The position numbers and the translations under genes were made by a program. This document shows positions 9,677 through 19,600 of a stretch of 32,444 nucleotides of DNA, one piece after another. Within the stretch, counting starts at the first letter, position 1, and every line of letters begins with the position of its first letter. The notes below the pieces were generated by a model. It had not been told where the DNA came from, did not search any database, and saw nothing but the letters and a program-made list of their open reading frames with translations. The stretch comes from a virus: IMG/VR virus record IMGVR_UViG_3300025086_000128, positions 1 to 32,444 of that record. The stretch is one strand, 5' to 3'.

Positions 9677-10468
9677 TTATTTTAAGCCCATGTAGTAGTC
9701 ACTTCTTGATTGCATTTTACCGCCAAGTTTGTATAATTTATCTGATCCTCCTAATTTCTGGGCGTTTGTCATGCCATATTTTCCCGTGCTTTTCTCTGTT
9801 TGATCAATACCAGCAGTTGCTATTTGTCCACCAGCGGAAACAAGACCACCGACAGCAGCTATTTGTTGTGCTCTAGCTTCTGCTATAGCTTGGTTAGCAG
9901 CGCCAAGTTCTTGTTGTGCCATACCTAACCGCGTTCCAGTTTTTTGATATTCTAAAGATCTAGCAGTTTCAGCGCCTTGTAATTGCATTGCGTCTACTTG
10001 TGCCGCGCCAGCTCTTTCCATTTGTTGTATCTTACTAGCTTCAGTGGCTTGTAGTTTTTGGATTTGAGATTCTTGCATACCAATACTAGCGCTAGACTGT
10101 TGAGCTGCTAATTGACCTTGGTTTGCCAAAGTCTGTGCTAAAGCAGCTATACCAGAACCACCTGCAGCACCCTGAAGGTTTTGCATTATATTAGTTTGGG
10201 TTTGTTGAAATTGTTGTGCTTGGAACCTAGCTTGTTGCTGATTAACCGTCATGTCTTCAAAAGTGTTTTCCATGTCTTCAAAACGGTTTTTAATAGTTGA
10301 TGCTAAGTTAGTAGTATCTAAATTTTTGTACTCTTCTTCCAAAGCAAGCATTTTTGTTCTAGCATCATTTGCAGCATTTCTTCTTTCAGTACGACCCTGT
10401 AGAGACATTGCTACTTGTGCGCCCGCGCCAACTACAGCTAAACCTATTCCTACACCTATAAATGCCAT
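9677..10468 (-). CDS. Probable small ejection protein (T7 gp14-like by context)
   Basis: 263 residues. Residues 3-24 form a Gly/Ala/Val-rich hydrophobic segment with small residues spaced as in glycine zippers, suited to membrane insertion. Residues 75-200 are extremely rich in Gln and Ala and are predicted by eye to be long helices or coiled coil. A second Gly-rich hydrophobic stretch covers about 203-220. Size, composition and position just before two larger ejection-like genes match the small internal virion proteins of podoviruses such as T7 gp14, which form a pore in the outer membrane. No sequence identity to gp14 is claimed. Starts 3 bases after the cupin gene. The leader AACAAATAAATT before ATG has no Shine-Dalgarno sequence. 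Confidence 0.72.
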   Translation of the reverse strand: MAFIGVGIGLAVVGAGAQVAMSLQGRTERRNAANDARTKMLALEEEYKNLDTTNLASTIKNRFEDMENTFEDMTVNQQQARFQAQQFQQTQTNIMQNLQGAAGGSGIAALAQTLANQGQLAAQQSSASIGMQESQIQKLQATEASKIQQMERAGAAQVDAMQLQGAETARSLEYQKTGTRLGMAQQELGAANQAIAEARAQQIAAVGGLVSAGGQIATAGIDQTEKSTGKYGMTNAQKLGGSDKLYKLGGKMQSRSDYYMGLK

Positions 10469-10471
10469 AAT

Positions 10472-10942
10472 TTATTTGTTTTTATTAATATATTCTTCAT
10501 ATTCTTCATAATTTAAAGCTACTATTTCTTTTTCTAACTTATCTAAATCTTTTGTATTAGAAGGGTTTTTGTGTATATTTACAAATATAGAATCTTCATT
10601 TGCAATTATAACTCTTTTAGCGCCAGGCTGTGATATAACGTAACATGGTGCTATATAATCTTCTGTATTATCTTCGGTGGCTATCGTAACATGTCCGGTT
10701 AATAAAAACCAAACATGTAAGTGTTTGTGTATTGCACCTATAACAGCGTTGCCCTTTGGCATATCCATCTGTCTAATATAAACACCATCTGTAAAAGCAT
10801 GTTTAATTGGTGCTATTTTACTATCTCTAACAACTTTTTTACCATCACCCTCTATATTAATACCATCAGCAACACTTAACAATGCTTTTTCAATACTAAC
10901 TATTTTTTCCCGTGAATTTATTGAAACTTCTTTTTTAGACAT
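10472..10942 (-). CDS. Cupin-fold protein
   Basis: 156 residues. The middle holds a cupin-like beta-barrel pattern. Residues 69-83 (G, then HKHLH at 72-76, then G83) match the first cupin motif, with two to three His available for metal, although the usual Glu of that motif is absent. The second half-motif is around P106-G107 to H124. Cupins bind metal ions and act as oxygenases, isomerases, sugar-modifying enzymes or plain binding proteins; the sequence alone does not say which. The gene sits between a fibre-like protein and the ejection-like genes, so it may be a virion component or modify one. It follows a 44-base A/T-rich gap with a perfect inverted repeat and ends 3 bases before the next gene. 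Confidence 0.75.
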   Translation of the reverse strand: MSKKEVSINSREKIVSIEKALLSVADGINIEGDGKKVVRDSKIAPIKHAFTDGVYIRQMDMPKGNAVIGAIHKHLHVWFLLTGHVTIATEDNTEDYIAPCYVISQPGAKRVIIANEDSIFVNIHKNPSNTKDLDKLEKEIVALNYEEYEEYINKNK

Positions 10943-10943
10943 A

Positions 10944-10966
10944 ATTATATATAATTTATATATAAT
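10944..10966 (-). promoter_or_regulatory. A/T-only perfect inverted repeat in the cupin leader
   Basis: The 44-base gap before the cupin start contains two perfectly complementary 10-base arms (10944-10953 and 10957-10966) around a 3-base centre, all A and T. It ends two bases from the ATG. It might be a promoter -10 region, a protein-binding palindrome, or a weak hairpin covering the start. The base composition of the region makes chance palindromes more likely, so the call is tentative. Confidence 0.3.
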
Positions 10967-10986
10967 ATAGTCACAGTTTTCACTAT

Positions 10987-12174
10987 TTATTTACTACTTT
11001 CAAAAACGTCAGCACCTACGTTAAACAGTTCTGCTTTTTCTTGTGAATTATTTTTAAGAGTGACACTAGCGTAATAACCTAACACACTGCTTAAGTTTGC
11101 TTTATTATCTTTACTAAACATTATAAAACTACCATCACCAACGCAAGTAGTAACACCAGGGGTAACTGTAACACCAGGCGCTGTGCCTCCCAAATGCCAC
11201 TTTCCAAATGCTTGAAGAGCAGGTGGCATTATACCATACGTTTTAAGATCTAAAAAATATTGATTATAACCAACACTAGGATTTGTTACTCCAGGAAAAT
11301 TAAGATCTATCCAGTCAAAAAACGCTTGAAAGTTATTACCCTCACCATTACTTGGATTACCAGTGGCACCACTGGTGCTAAGTGGAACACCGGTAACAGC
11401 ATCGTTAGCTATCCATGAAAAAGGTAAGTTACCAACACTGTTACCACCACCAACAATATTTGTAAACCCTGGTATCGAACTATCATATAAGTATATAGGA
11501 TTACCATTTATATCAACAAAAGCTCCTTGCCCTGGTATATTGTTTTCGTTTGGGGACATGGACACGTAGCCATAAACTACCCAATAATTATTTTTTGTAG
11601 GATCATAACCAGTTTTACTAGAACTAACCGGGCAATTAGGGGTAATAACGTTTGGGTTTATAGCATGAAAACTTACATCTTGAAAATTTACAGATGGATT
11701 ATCAAAAAACCACGCAACAGCATTTTCTGTTTCATAATAACCACTACTAACACCTGTCGAAACGTATTCTAATGGATCTACATCAAACCTAGGTATATGA
11801 TCAGAGCAGGTTCCAGAGCCAGTACCAGGGTTTACTGTGGTTACCGTTGGTGATGTTGTACATACCGGTACTGTTATTTGTGAAAAATAACGATTAAATA
11901 AATCCTGAGGCATATTACAAGTTATAGAATTTGTAACACCATTCCAAGGTGTTATCTCTACAATCTCACCAATCATGAGTATTTCGTCTTGATTAGATGT
12001 TAGATGTGGTGTAGTTGTTGAAGCCCAAGGGTCACCTGTTATTGGATTTTGAGATGTACCATAATTAATAGGATTTGAAAAATAAGCAACATCTCCTGTC
12101 TGAACAGAAACATTTAAAGGATTTGGAAAGTCTAATTGTATCACTGGGTCACCAGGTTGCCATGTAAGATGCAT
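10987..12174 (-). CDS. Probable virion surface protein (fibre or decoration), unknown family
   Basis: 395 residues, rich in Gly, Asn, Pro, Thr and aromatic residues, with short beta-prone stretches and almost no charged helical segments. This composition is typical of phage fibre or receptor-binding proteins. It opens with MHLTWQPGDPVIQLDFPNPL and has Thr/Pro/Gly-rich linkers around residues 100-120. I recognise no catalytic motif. It starts 5 bases after the stop of the Ig-domain protein, in the same operon, just downstream of the giant tail gene, which is where host-contact proteins often lie. Function is inferred from composition and position only. Confidence 0.6.
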   Translation of the reverse strand: MHLTWQPGDPVIQLDFPNPLNVSVQTGDVAYFSNPINYGTSQNPITGDPWASTTTPHLTSNQDEILMIGEIVEITPWNGVTNSITCNMPQDLFNRYFSQITVPVCTTSPTVTTVNPGTGSGTCSDHIPRFDVDPLEYVSTGVSSGYYETENAVAWFFDNPSVNFQDVSFHAINPNVITPNCPVSSSKTGYDPTKNNYWVVYGYVSMSPNENNIPGQGAFVDINGNPIYLYDSSIPGFTNIVGGGNSVGNLPFSWIANDAVTGVPLSTSGATGNPSNGEGNNFQAFFDWIDLNFPGVTNPSVGYNQYFLDLKTYGIMPPALQAFGKWHLGGTAPGVTVTPGVTTCVGDGSFIMFSKDNKANLSSVLGYYASVTLKNNSQEKAELFNVGADVFESSK

Positions 12175-12179
12175 ATTTA

Positions 12180-13601
12180 TTATTTTACAGTTATATTAAT
12201 TTCTTTTTCCGCGCTAGTATTTGTCCCGTCACTTAACGTATAGAGTATCTTATCAATACCGACGTAACCATTGTTTGGTGTGTAAGAAAAAGCTCTTCCA
12301 CTAGTAGATATACTACCATTAAAAGGTCCACCTGTTGCTGTTGCTGTTTTTGTAGAAATATCAGTGTCATAATCACCAGTATTTATTGAAAAAGAAGAAG
12401 AGTTTTTTGGAACATCAACATATATATTAAAAGCATTAGGTGTTCTAGTAATTATGTTATCCAAATCTAACGTGTGTGTAACACTTCGTTTTTCAAAATT
12501 TGAAAAGTGCAATTTATTTACTAATGTTACGGTGTTGCTACCACTTCCATCAAAAGTAGAAGCAGATAAAACTCTAGACTTATCATCGTCTAATTCCAAA
12601 CTCATACCATGCACAATATTAATAGGTGTCGTTAATTCTATACAAGCGTTACCGTCTTCATTAATTTGAGATATTATCTTTGCTATAGAAGATCTTGCCT
12701 CGTAAACAAAAGTAATTTTTTTATCTTCTGATATAGCAACGTTTGTATCTACCGCAATGTTTTTACCACATTCTACTTTTTCTATAAAAAAATTATGTAA
12801 ACCATCAACTTTACAAGTCATACCTGGAAAAAGCCCAACGGTATCACTTAATTCAAATCTATTTGTTGCTCTTTTACACGTTTCAACGTCTAAACTTTTA
12901 TGTACTATTTTTTCTTTTGTTACAGTTCCTCTAACACTCATAGTATCATTTATTTCTTGTGTTATTTCGCTGTTTATAGTTCTTGTAGTTAAAGGTTCTA
13001 GTATTAAATTAGTACCTATTTTAACCTCTGGATCTGCTTTTATTTTTCTTGTAAAAGTAGTGTCTTTAGAAATTGAACCATTAAAAGTGTCTTTAACATA
13101 AAAAAATCCCGCTGTGTCACCCTCTGAAGCTTCAGTAATAACTAATGTTTGTGTTTGTGTTTTTTCTACATTTTCAAAAGCAGCTGCTTTTATAGTTATA
13201 TCAGATCCTCCTGAAACAGTTAGTCCAGGTCCTGTTTGAGAAGTTGATGTTTTTAAAGTTATAGTTACATCTGGGTATTGATACACTCTCGATGTTGTAG
13301 TACCAACCCCGCCAGAGTCAGCATTTGGGGTTAAAGTTATATCATAATATTCTTCAATTAAACCACCAGTTGCACTAGTCGAAATATCAGGAAATTTTTG
13401 GTTTAATGTATATACGCCAGAAACAGGTATCTCTACATTTTGCAAAGGATTATCTAGTATACAGTCACCACTACTATCATTTATTTCTAAAGAAAAACCA
13501 GAACCCTTTGTGCCATATATTTTTATAGCACGCGTTTCGCCTCTAGACCTTATGTAATCTTGTGATTTTTCAATAGTAAATGATTTTATTATTTTTTCCA
13601 T
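12180..13601 (-). CDS. Probable tail fibre/adhesin with C-terminal Ig-like domain
   Basis: 473 residues, mostly alternating beta-prone segments (Thr, Ser, Val, Ile), without catalytic motifs. The last ~80 residues carry a bacterial Ig/cadherin-like signature: FSYTPNNGYVGIDKILYTLS followed by DG, the pattern of Big/VCBS-type domains that hold out surface and phage structural proteins. It follows the 3235-residue tail gene after 23 bases and precedes another probable surface protein by 5 bases. Inference: a fibre, decoration or adhesion protein attached to the tail. It could also be a baseplate-like wedge; the N-terminal part is unrecognised. Confidence 0.65.
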   Translation of the reverse strand: MEKIIKSFTIEKSQDYIRSRGETRAIKIYGTKGSGFSLEINDSSGDCILDNPLQNVEIPVSGVYTLNQKFPDISTSATGGLIEEYYDITLTPNADSGGVGTTTSRVYQYPDVTITLKTSTSQTGPGLTVSGGSDITIKAAAFENVEKTQTQTLVITEASEGDTAGFFYVKDTFNGSISKDTTFTRKIKADPEVKIGTNLILEPLTTRTINSEITQEINDTMSVRGTVTKEKIVHKSLDVETCKRATNRFELSDTVGLFPGMTCKVDGLHNFFIEKVECGKNIAVDTNVAISEDKKITFVYEARSSIAKIISQINEDGNACIELTTPINIVHGMSLELDDDKSRVLSASTFDGSGSNTVTLVNKLHFSNFEKRSVTHTLDLDNIITRTPNAFNIYVDVPKNSSSFSINTGDYDTDISTKTATATGGPFNGSISTSGRAFSYTPNNGYVGIDKILYTLSDGTNTSAEKEINITVK

Positions 13602-13624
13602 TTATATGTTTATTTAATAATTAT

Positions 13625-16600
13625 TTAAATAGCTGTTCCGCAAGGTAAAAATTGATTACTACTACTTGGTGGCGGTTGTCCTGCTACGTTATAAGCATGG
13701 TTTGGTCCTGGGTTAAAATAATTTGTTGAACCATGCCGAACTATTCTACCTGGCGCGTAAGCAATGTTTGGTTGCCAAACAGGAATAGTATTACTGTGTC
13801 CTATTTGTTGGGGCTGGTCACAACCGTTTAAACATGGAATATCAAACTCATAAGGACAAGATCTACCAAAATTATCTGTTATAACAAGAGCATAAGCCAA
13901 TTGTATAGCGCCAGGAATAGTACTATTAGACATTTCTAAACCTGTAATACCAGCGTCTTTTAATTTATTACCATTAGCATCGGCATTTGTCCCTATTGGA
14001 TGAATATAATTAGCGCCCATTCCTGATGTTATGCTACTGCTAGTAAGAAATGGCCCATATTGAACACCTATAGGTATTGCAACGCTAGCACCTGGGAAGA
14101 AGTTTCCGTGAACATCTCTATCCCACTTGTAGTATTGAATAGTAAAACTATCAGGATAAGGACAGGCACCCACGGGTATCATTACGAATCCAGCTGGAAA
14201 ATAACTTGTTGGTGCTAGAGGACTGTCATCACAAAAAGGATTAAAAGCACCATCAAAATTACTCCCGTCAGCACAACCACCTGTTCCATTTATTGGTGTT
14301 GCTGATGTTGTGTGAAGGCTAGCGTGACCACCTGGTTGACCAGTTGTAAAACCTATAGGTTTAAATGGAACTAAAGAAGTACCAATTTTTGGACCATGAC
14401 AATCGTCACAAGTCCAACTTGGAAATTCCCCTTGGTTATAGTTTAAATAAGGATGAGGTGTTCCACTAGGAGGACAAGGAGGACACGGTATGTTACAAGG
14501 TACAGTTACATTTTGTGTAAGCACACACCCTAGCATATCTGTCACTGTGAAGTAATAGTAACCGTTATATTGAGGATTTTGACTAGACCATAAGTTAGTT
14601 GGTCCTGCTAAAGAAGATGGTAACGTAGGATTTGTAGAGTTATATGTGTATAGCATTTGATCCGTACCAGTCGTGTTGTCATGCCAGAAGAATTCTAGTG
14701 TCCAAGATGGTGGTATTTGGAAATTAGTTAAATTAACGTTAGCAATAACTTGATTTTGATTTCCACCAGTAAATACTATTGTACCATCACCATTATCACC
14801 AGTTGTACAATCTGCACTAGTAGCGTGTGTAATAGCAAAATTCATTGCGGGTTGACCTGCTCCTATAGGACAAGTAGATGTGTTGTTACAAGGAATTTCA
14901 AATTCTTCAACAGTTATACAACCAAAATTATCAAAAATTACGACAGCGTATTTATTTCCTGAAACTAAAGTACTAGACAAGCCTGTTATAGAACCAATAC
15001 TACCATTAGCATTTGACACATTTGTAAAAGGACCTTGAGCACTACCGATTATTAAAGTCGCATTACCTATACCTGGAAAAGAAGAGCCAAGAGTACTAGT
15101 ATTCCACTCATAATACCTAACTTCAAAACTAGTTATAGTTGAGGTGTTAAAATTAACATGTAGTATTTCGTGAGCACCACCCGCATCATCAGTATTACAA
15201 CCATCTGTACTGTTAGCTGCTGTTATATTTTGCCCTGGGTTCCACGCAAGTGGACTAGTGTTAGGTATTGTAACTTCACTAGTACACGTATCTGTACAGT
15301 CAAGTGTAAAAGGAACTTTTGGGTAAACACACCCAGTATCATCTGTTAATTGATATTTATAGTTTCCTTCAGAGAGACTATCAGTTACTTCGTTTATACC
15401 AGGAGATATACCTTGGTTTGACGCAATAAGATTTGAAGGATTTGTGTTACCAAAAATACCTGGTTTCCAAATTCTATAACCCCAAGTAGTTGCAGGGAAA
15501 TTTAAAGATACACATCCAATAGCTACTTTACCACCATTTTGTTGTGGACCAAAATCACCAGGTTCCCAACATCTACCTAACAACTCAAACCATTTTGGAT
15601 CTTGTTTAGAAAACTGAAACACACCAGGTTGAGAGTTACAAGGTAAAGCGCCACATTGAATAGAAAAAGGTTCTTCAAATCTACAACCCATATCATCTGT
15701 TATTACAGCTACATAATCTCCTTGAGCAAAGTTAGTTTGTAAAACAGAATTACCATTTGTTGTGTACGTACCACCGTCCGTAGCCACAATAGTACCACTA
15801 GTGTCTTCGTAGTGAACTTGCCAACTTGTAGCTGGAAGTTGTAAAAATACACTTACATTTACAGAGCCATCATTACAAGCATTAGGTTGCGCATTGTTAG
15901 TGTGAACGTTTATTACGTAAGGAGGACCATTTTTTATTAAAGTACATGGGTCAGGCGTACATAAATTGTTGGTATCAGCGTTGCACATTGCTTCTGTTGC
16001 GTATGCTCCAGATAACCCTTGTATTTCAACACAAGTATGTGTTGGTGGAGGAGCGGACGCTATTAAACTGTTAACTGCAACAGTAAACTCTTGGCATGGA
16101 ATTCCTAATTTTCTTTTTCCGCCTCCAAATAACGTTCTTATACTATTTAAGAAAGGACCAGAGTGTTGTGGATTAGCAGTGTTAAAAGCGCTGTCTGTAA
16201 TAGCAGGGAGCCCATTAACATAACCGTCTGGAGTAGCACCATTTCCAGAGTTAACGGAATATATTAAACTTAAAAATGTATCAAAATCTATACCATTAGT
16301 AAAAGTAACACCCCAGTTTTGTTGAACACTTCTGTCGTTCCAATAATCAAGTACTTCTTGAACATTTTTATATATAATTCCAGTAATAGGATTAATTATC
16401 AAACCTATTCTATAAGGATTATTATCTATACTAGAAACAAAGTGATATTCATCAAAATTAAAATTATGCCTGGTAGAATCATCAAAAAACCAACGTAAAT
16501 CATTTTCGTGTATTGATGCAACGATGTTTGAAGCTATAGCACCAGCTTGAAGAGTATCTTCCGTACAGCCATCATAAACATCATATTGTTGACTTTGAGG

Positions 16601-19600
16601 AGATACCGGACATTGAACACATCTTACTGGTGGTGGTTGTGAAATTGGCTGACAATCCCAAGACGTAAAATCACCACCTATTACTGTAACAGCACTACTT
16701 TCATCAATACCTTGGTAAGAAAATTCTTTAGTATCTATATTACCAGCTGTACCGTCGTCTAACCACTCCGTGTGAACACCTTGAACAGTAGAAAACCATT
16801 TACCTTCTTTATTTTTAAACTCAGTAGGTTCAACCTCTTGCAAGTTAGTATACATGTTATCAACATACCAACCTAATTTATCATAATTATCCCAATACTC
16901 TCCTGAATTACTTGTTTGATTTAAACCACCATCAGATGTTATTCTTGATTGAGTGCCTTCGTAATCTAATGTTTGAAAACTTTTTACAGATCCAGGTATT
17001 TCATTAAATAAAAACTCAACACTAGACTCTGTAAATTCACCGTAAAAATTATTGTATTGTTCTGTTAAGTGGTGTTGATATAACTGACCGTTTTTAAAAG
17101 TAAAGTATTCATTATTTAAACTTATACCATTTTCATAATGAAAAGATTTAAAACTAGGCCAGCCTCTAACTTTGTCTGCGTATGACAATGTTATTGGATC
17201 TTTAGTTTCAACAGAAGTATAAACTCTAGTATCCCAAACCACATCGCTAATAACACCTACTGTTTGCGGGCCATAGTTATTAGGACCAGATAAACTACCA
17301 ACGTCATTGTTGCTAGGCGTTAAACTTAAATGTATTTTAAAAGTACCACCACCTAAGTTTTCTTTTAATATAACAATCGTACCAATTGGTATACCAGGTC
17401 CAACTATATCATCACCAACTTCTACTTTATTGTAAAGCTCATAAGGAGCTATTAATTGATTAATTGGAGAATATGTTATTGGTCCTGTAACTCCAGCACC
17501 CGCAAGCGGTAAAATTGGTATTCCTAAAATTTTAGCAGAATAAGTTGTGTAATCGTAATAATCTAAACTAATATTATATTCTTTTTTCTTATCGTCAAAA
17601 CTACCTATTATATTTGTAGTACTAGGTAAGTTATCATTAAACCAATCAGACATACCATATTGTGATATAGGTGTTATACCATCTCTAGAAAGTCTTAATA
17701 CACTACCTCTTACGCTATCAGTAAAATATAATCTATAAGCATCAGAAGCTAAAGATTCAGGGTTTTTAGATATTCCATATTCTCCAGCGAAAGGCATTGT
17801 TTGTCCTAATACTCTATCTGTTGCGGTAACATTTGAGTTTCCATCTGCATTAAATAAAGCGTCTTTATCTGCTAATACTCTAAATACTTTATCTTCGCAA
17901 AACGTTACTAGATCAGTATCTCTAGCAAAAAGCTTTTGTATACTACCATGATCTGGGTTTAAATCTTTTGTTATTTTTTCAGCTTGTATAAATTGATTTA
18001 AATTATTAACACCACTTAGTGAGTTGTATATCCCAGAGTATATAAACCCATTAGACCTTTGTTCTTCCATGTAAGGCTCTTCAAGAACAGCGGATACCTT
18101 TGGTCCTTTGTCTATTGTTATCTGATTAAAATCATCTCTAATACGATTAGATTCAACACCGTTACCAAAAGAATAAGCGTTAAAAAATGGTAAGGTAACA
18201 GGATAATTGTGTGCGTCTAATTCAACTTCAAATATAGGTAAAACCAAGCTTGTTCCAGACCAAATTGGAGCTACTCTTACGTTTATAGATGTAGAACTCC
18301 CATCTGCTCTTACAAAAGTCAATCTAGAACCTACTGGTGGCATAGTTTGCCCAGGTTGACCATTTAATGGAACCCCGTTGATATCACACAACACTAAATA
18401 AACCCTGTCTTGTAGCACGTAGGCTTGATGTACTCTAATGTCTTTAGATTGATCAGTAGAAACACTTACAGCTACACCACCAACTGTGTCTAAAACTATA
18501 GTCGCGCCGCCCCCAAGTGCAGTTGTGTCCATACACTCGACTTTACTATTTTTACTTAAAAAAGCTGGACTCACGGCAATATCCCCAGCGTGAATAGGTC
18601 CAAAAAATTGATCTATATTAGACTCGTTGAGCTCAGTTGGATATATTTGACCAACCTCGTGGTATATTTCAAGTCCTAAATCGTCTTTAGGTTCTGTTTC
18701 CCAAATACCAGGATTTTGACTGAAATAACCCTCTGTATTACCACCATCTGTACCATAAGGTTCTAATATTTGCCAAGTACAACTACCAGGCGCTGGACTC
18801 ATTACACCCGCTCCATCCTGCATTTTTAAACCTGGTATTTTATCATAAGTATTAGTACCACCAGCATCGTTAGTTAAAGTAAAATAATTAGCACCCATGC
18901 TGCGACCGGAATACATACCGTCTGGACGTATGCCTGGTGCAACCGTAGATGGGGGTGTAGTTAAAACATCTCCATTGTGATCATAATGCGGGGCTAACGA
19001 AGCATCATTTGTAGGCGAGTAAAAATGAGGACCAATACCAGCTATACCCTCAGTACCAGTTGTCGTGCCACCAACGCCATTGGTTTGTCCCGGTAAAACC
19101 TCTGCGTATATTTGAAATCTTCTTCTTCTGTTACTAGCAGATCCCCAAGCATTGGTAAACATAGGCCATCTATTAGAAGTTGTAGATTCTCGTTTAAACC
19201 ACGACGCTTCAGTAGCGTAAGTTGTAGAACCACCACTGCCAGTAAAGTTAGTATTTGAATCTTGATAATTTCCTATACCTTGAGAAGCCCAATTTGCTCT
19301 ACGATGATAAGACTCCGGTGTAGGTAAAGATATAGGTGGAACTCCGCCCTTACCTATTTGGTTTAAAACGTGTTCAGTGACATAATCCGCTATTTTAGTA
19401 TAATTATAAAGCTCTATACCTCTTTCCGCTGTTGGTTGCCATTCACTTTGATCGTATTCATTTGCATTAAAAGTACCACCAGAAATATTAAGGCTTGCAG
19501 CCGCTGGAGAAGAACTCAAAGCTTTGGTTACATACACAACTTGCCCTGGGTCTTCTTTCCATCTCCATATAGTGTTAGGTGTAGTTATATAATCTATAAA

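Noticed and set aside
12757-13101. 114-residue plus-strand frame with hydrophobic stretches
   Set aside because: Antisense of the Ig-domain protein gene, no leader, no neighbours on that strand.
14396-14410. CDDCH as a c-type haem-binding site in the tail protein
   Set aside because: A single CxxCH among other CxxC pairs in an extracellular, Cys-rich phage protein is more likely disulphide or zinc; no cytochrome-like helices around it.
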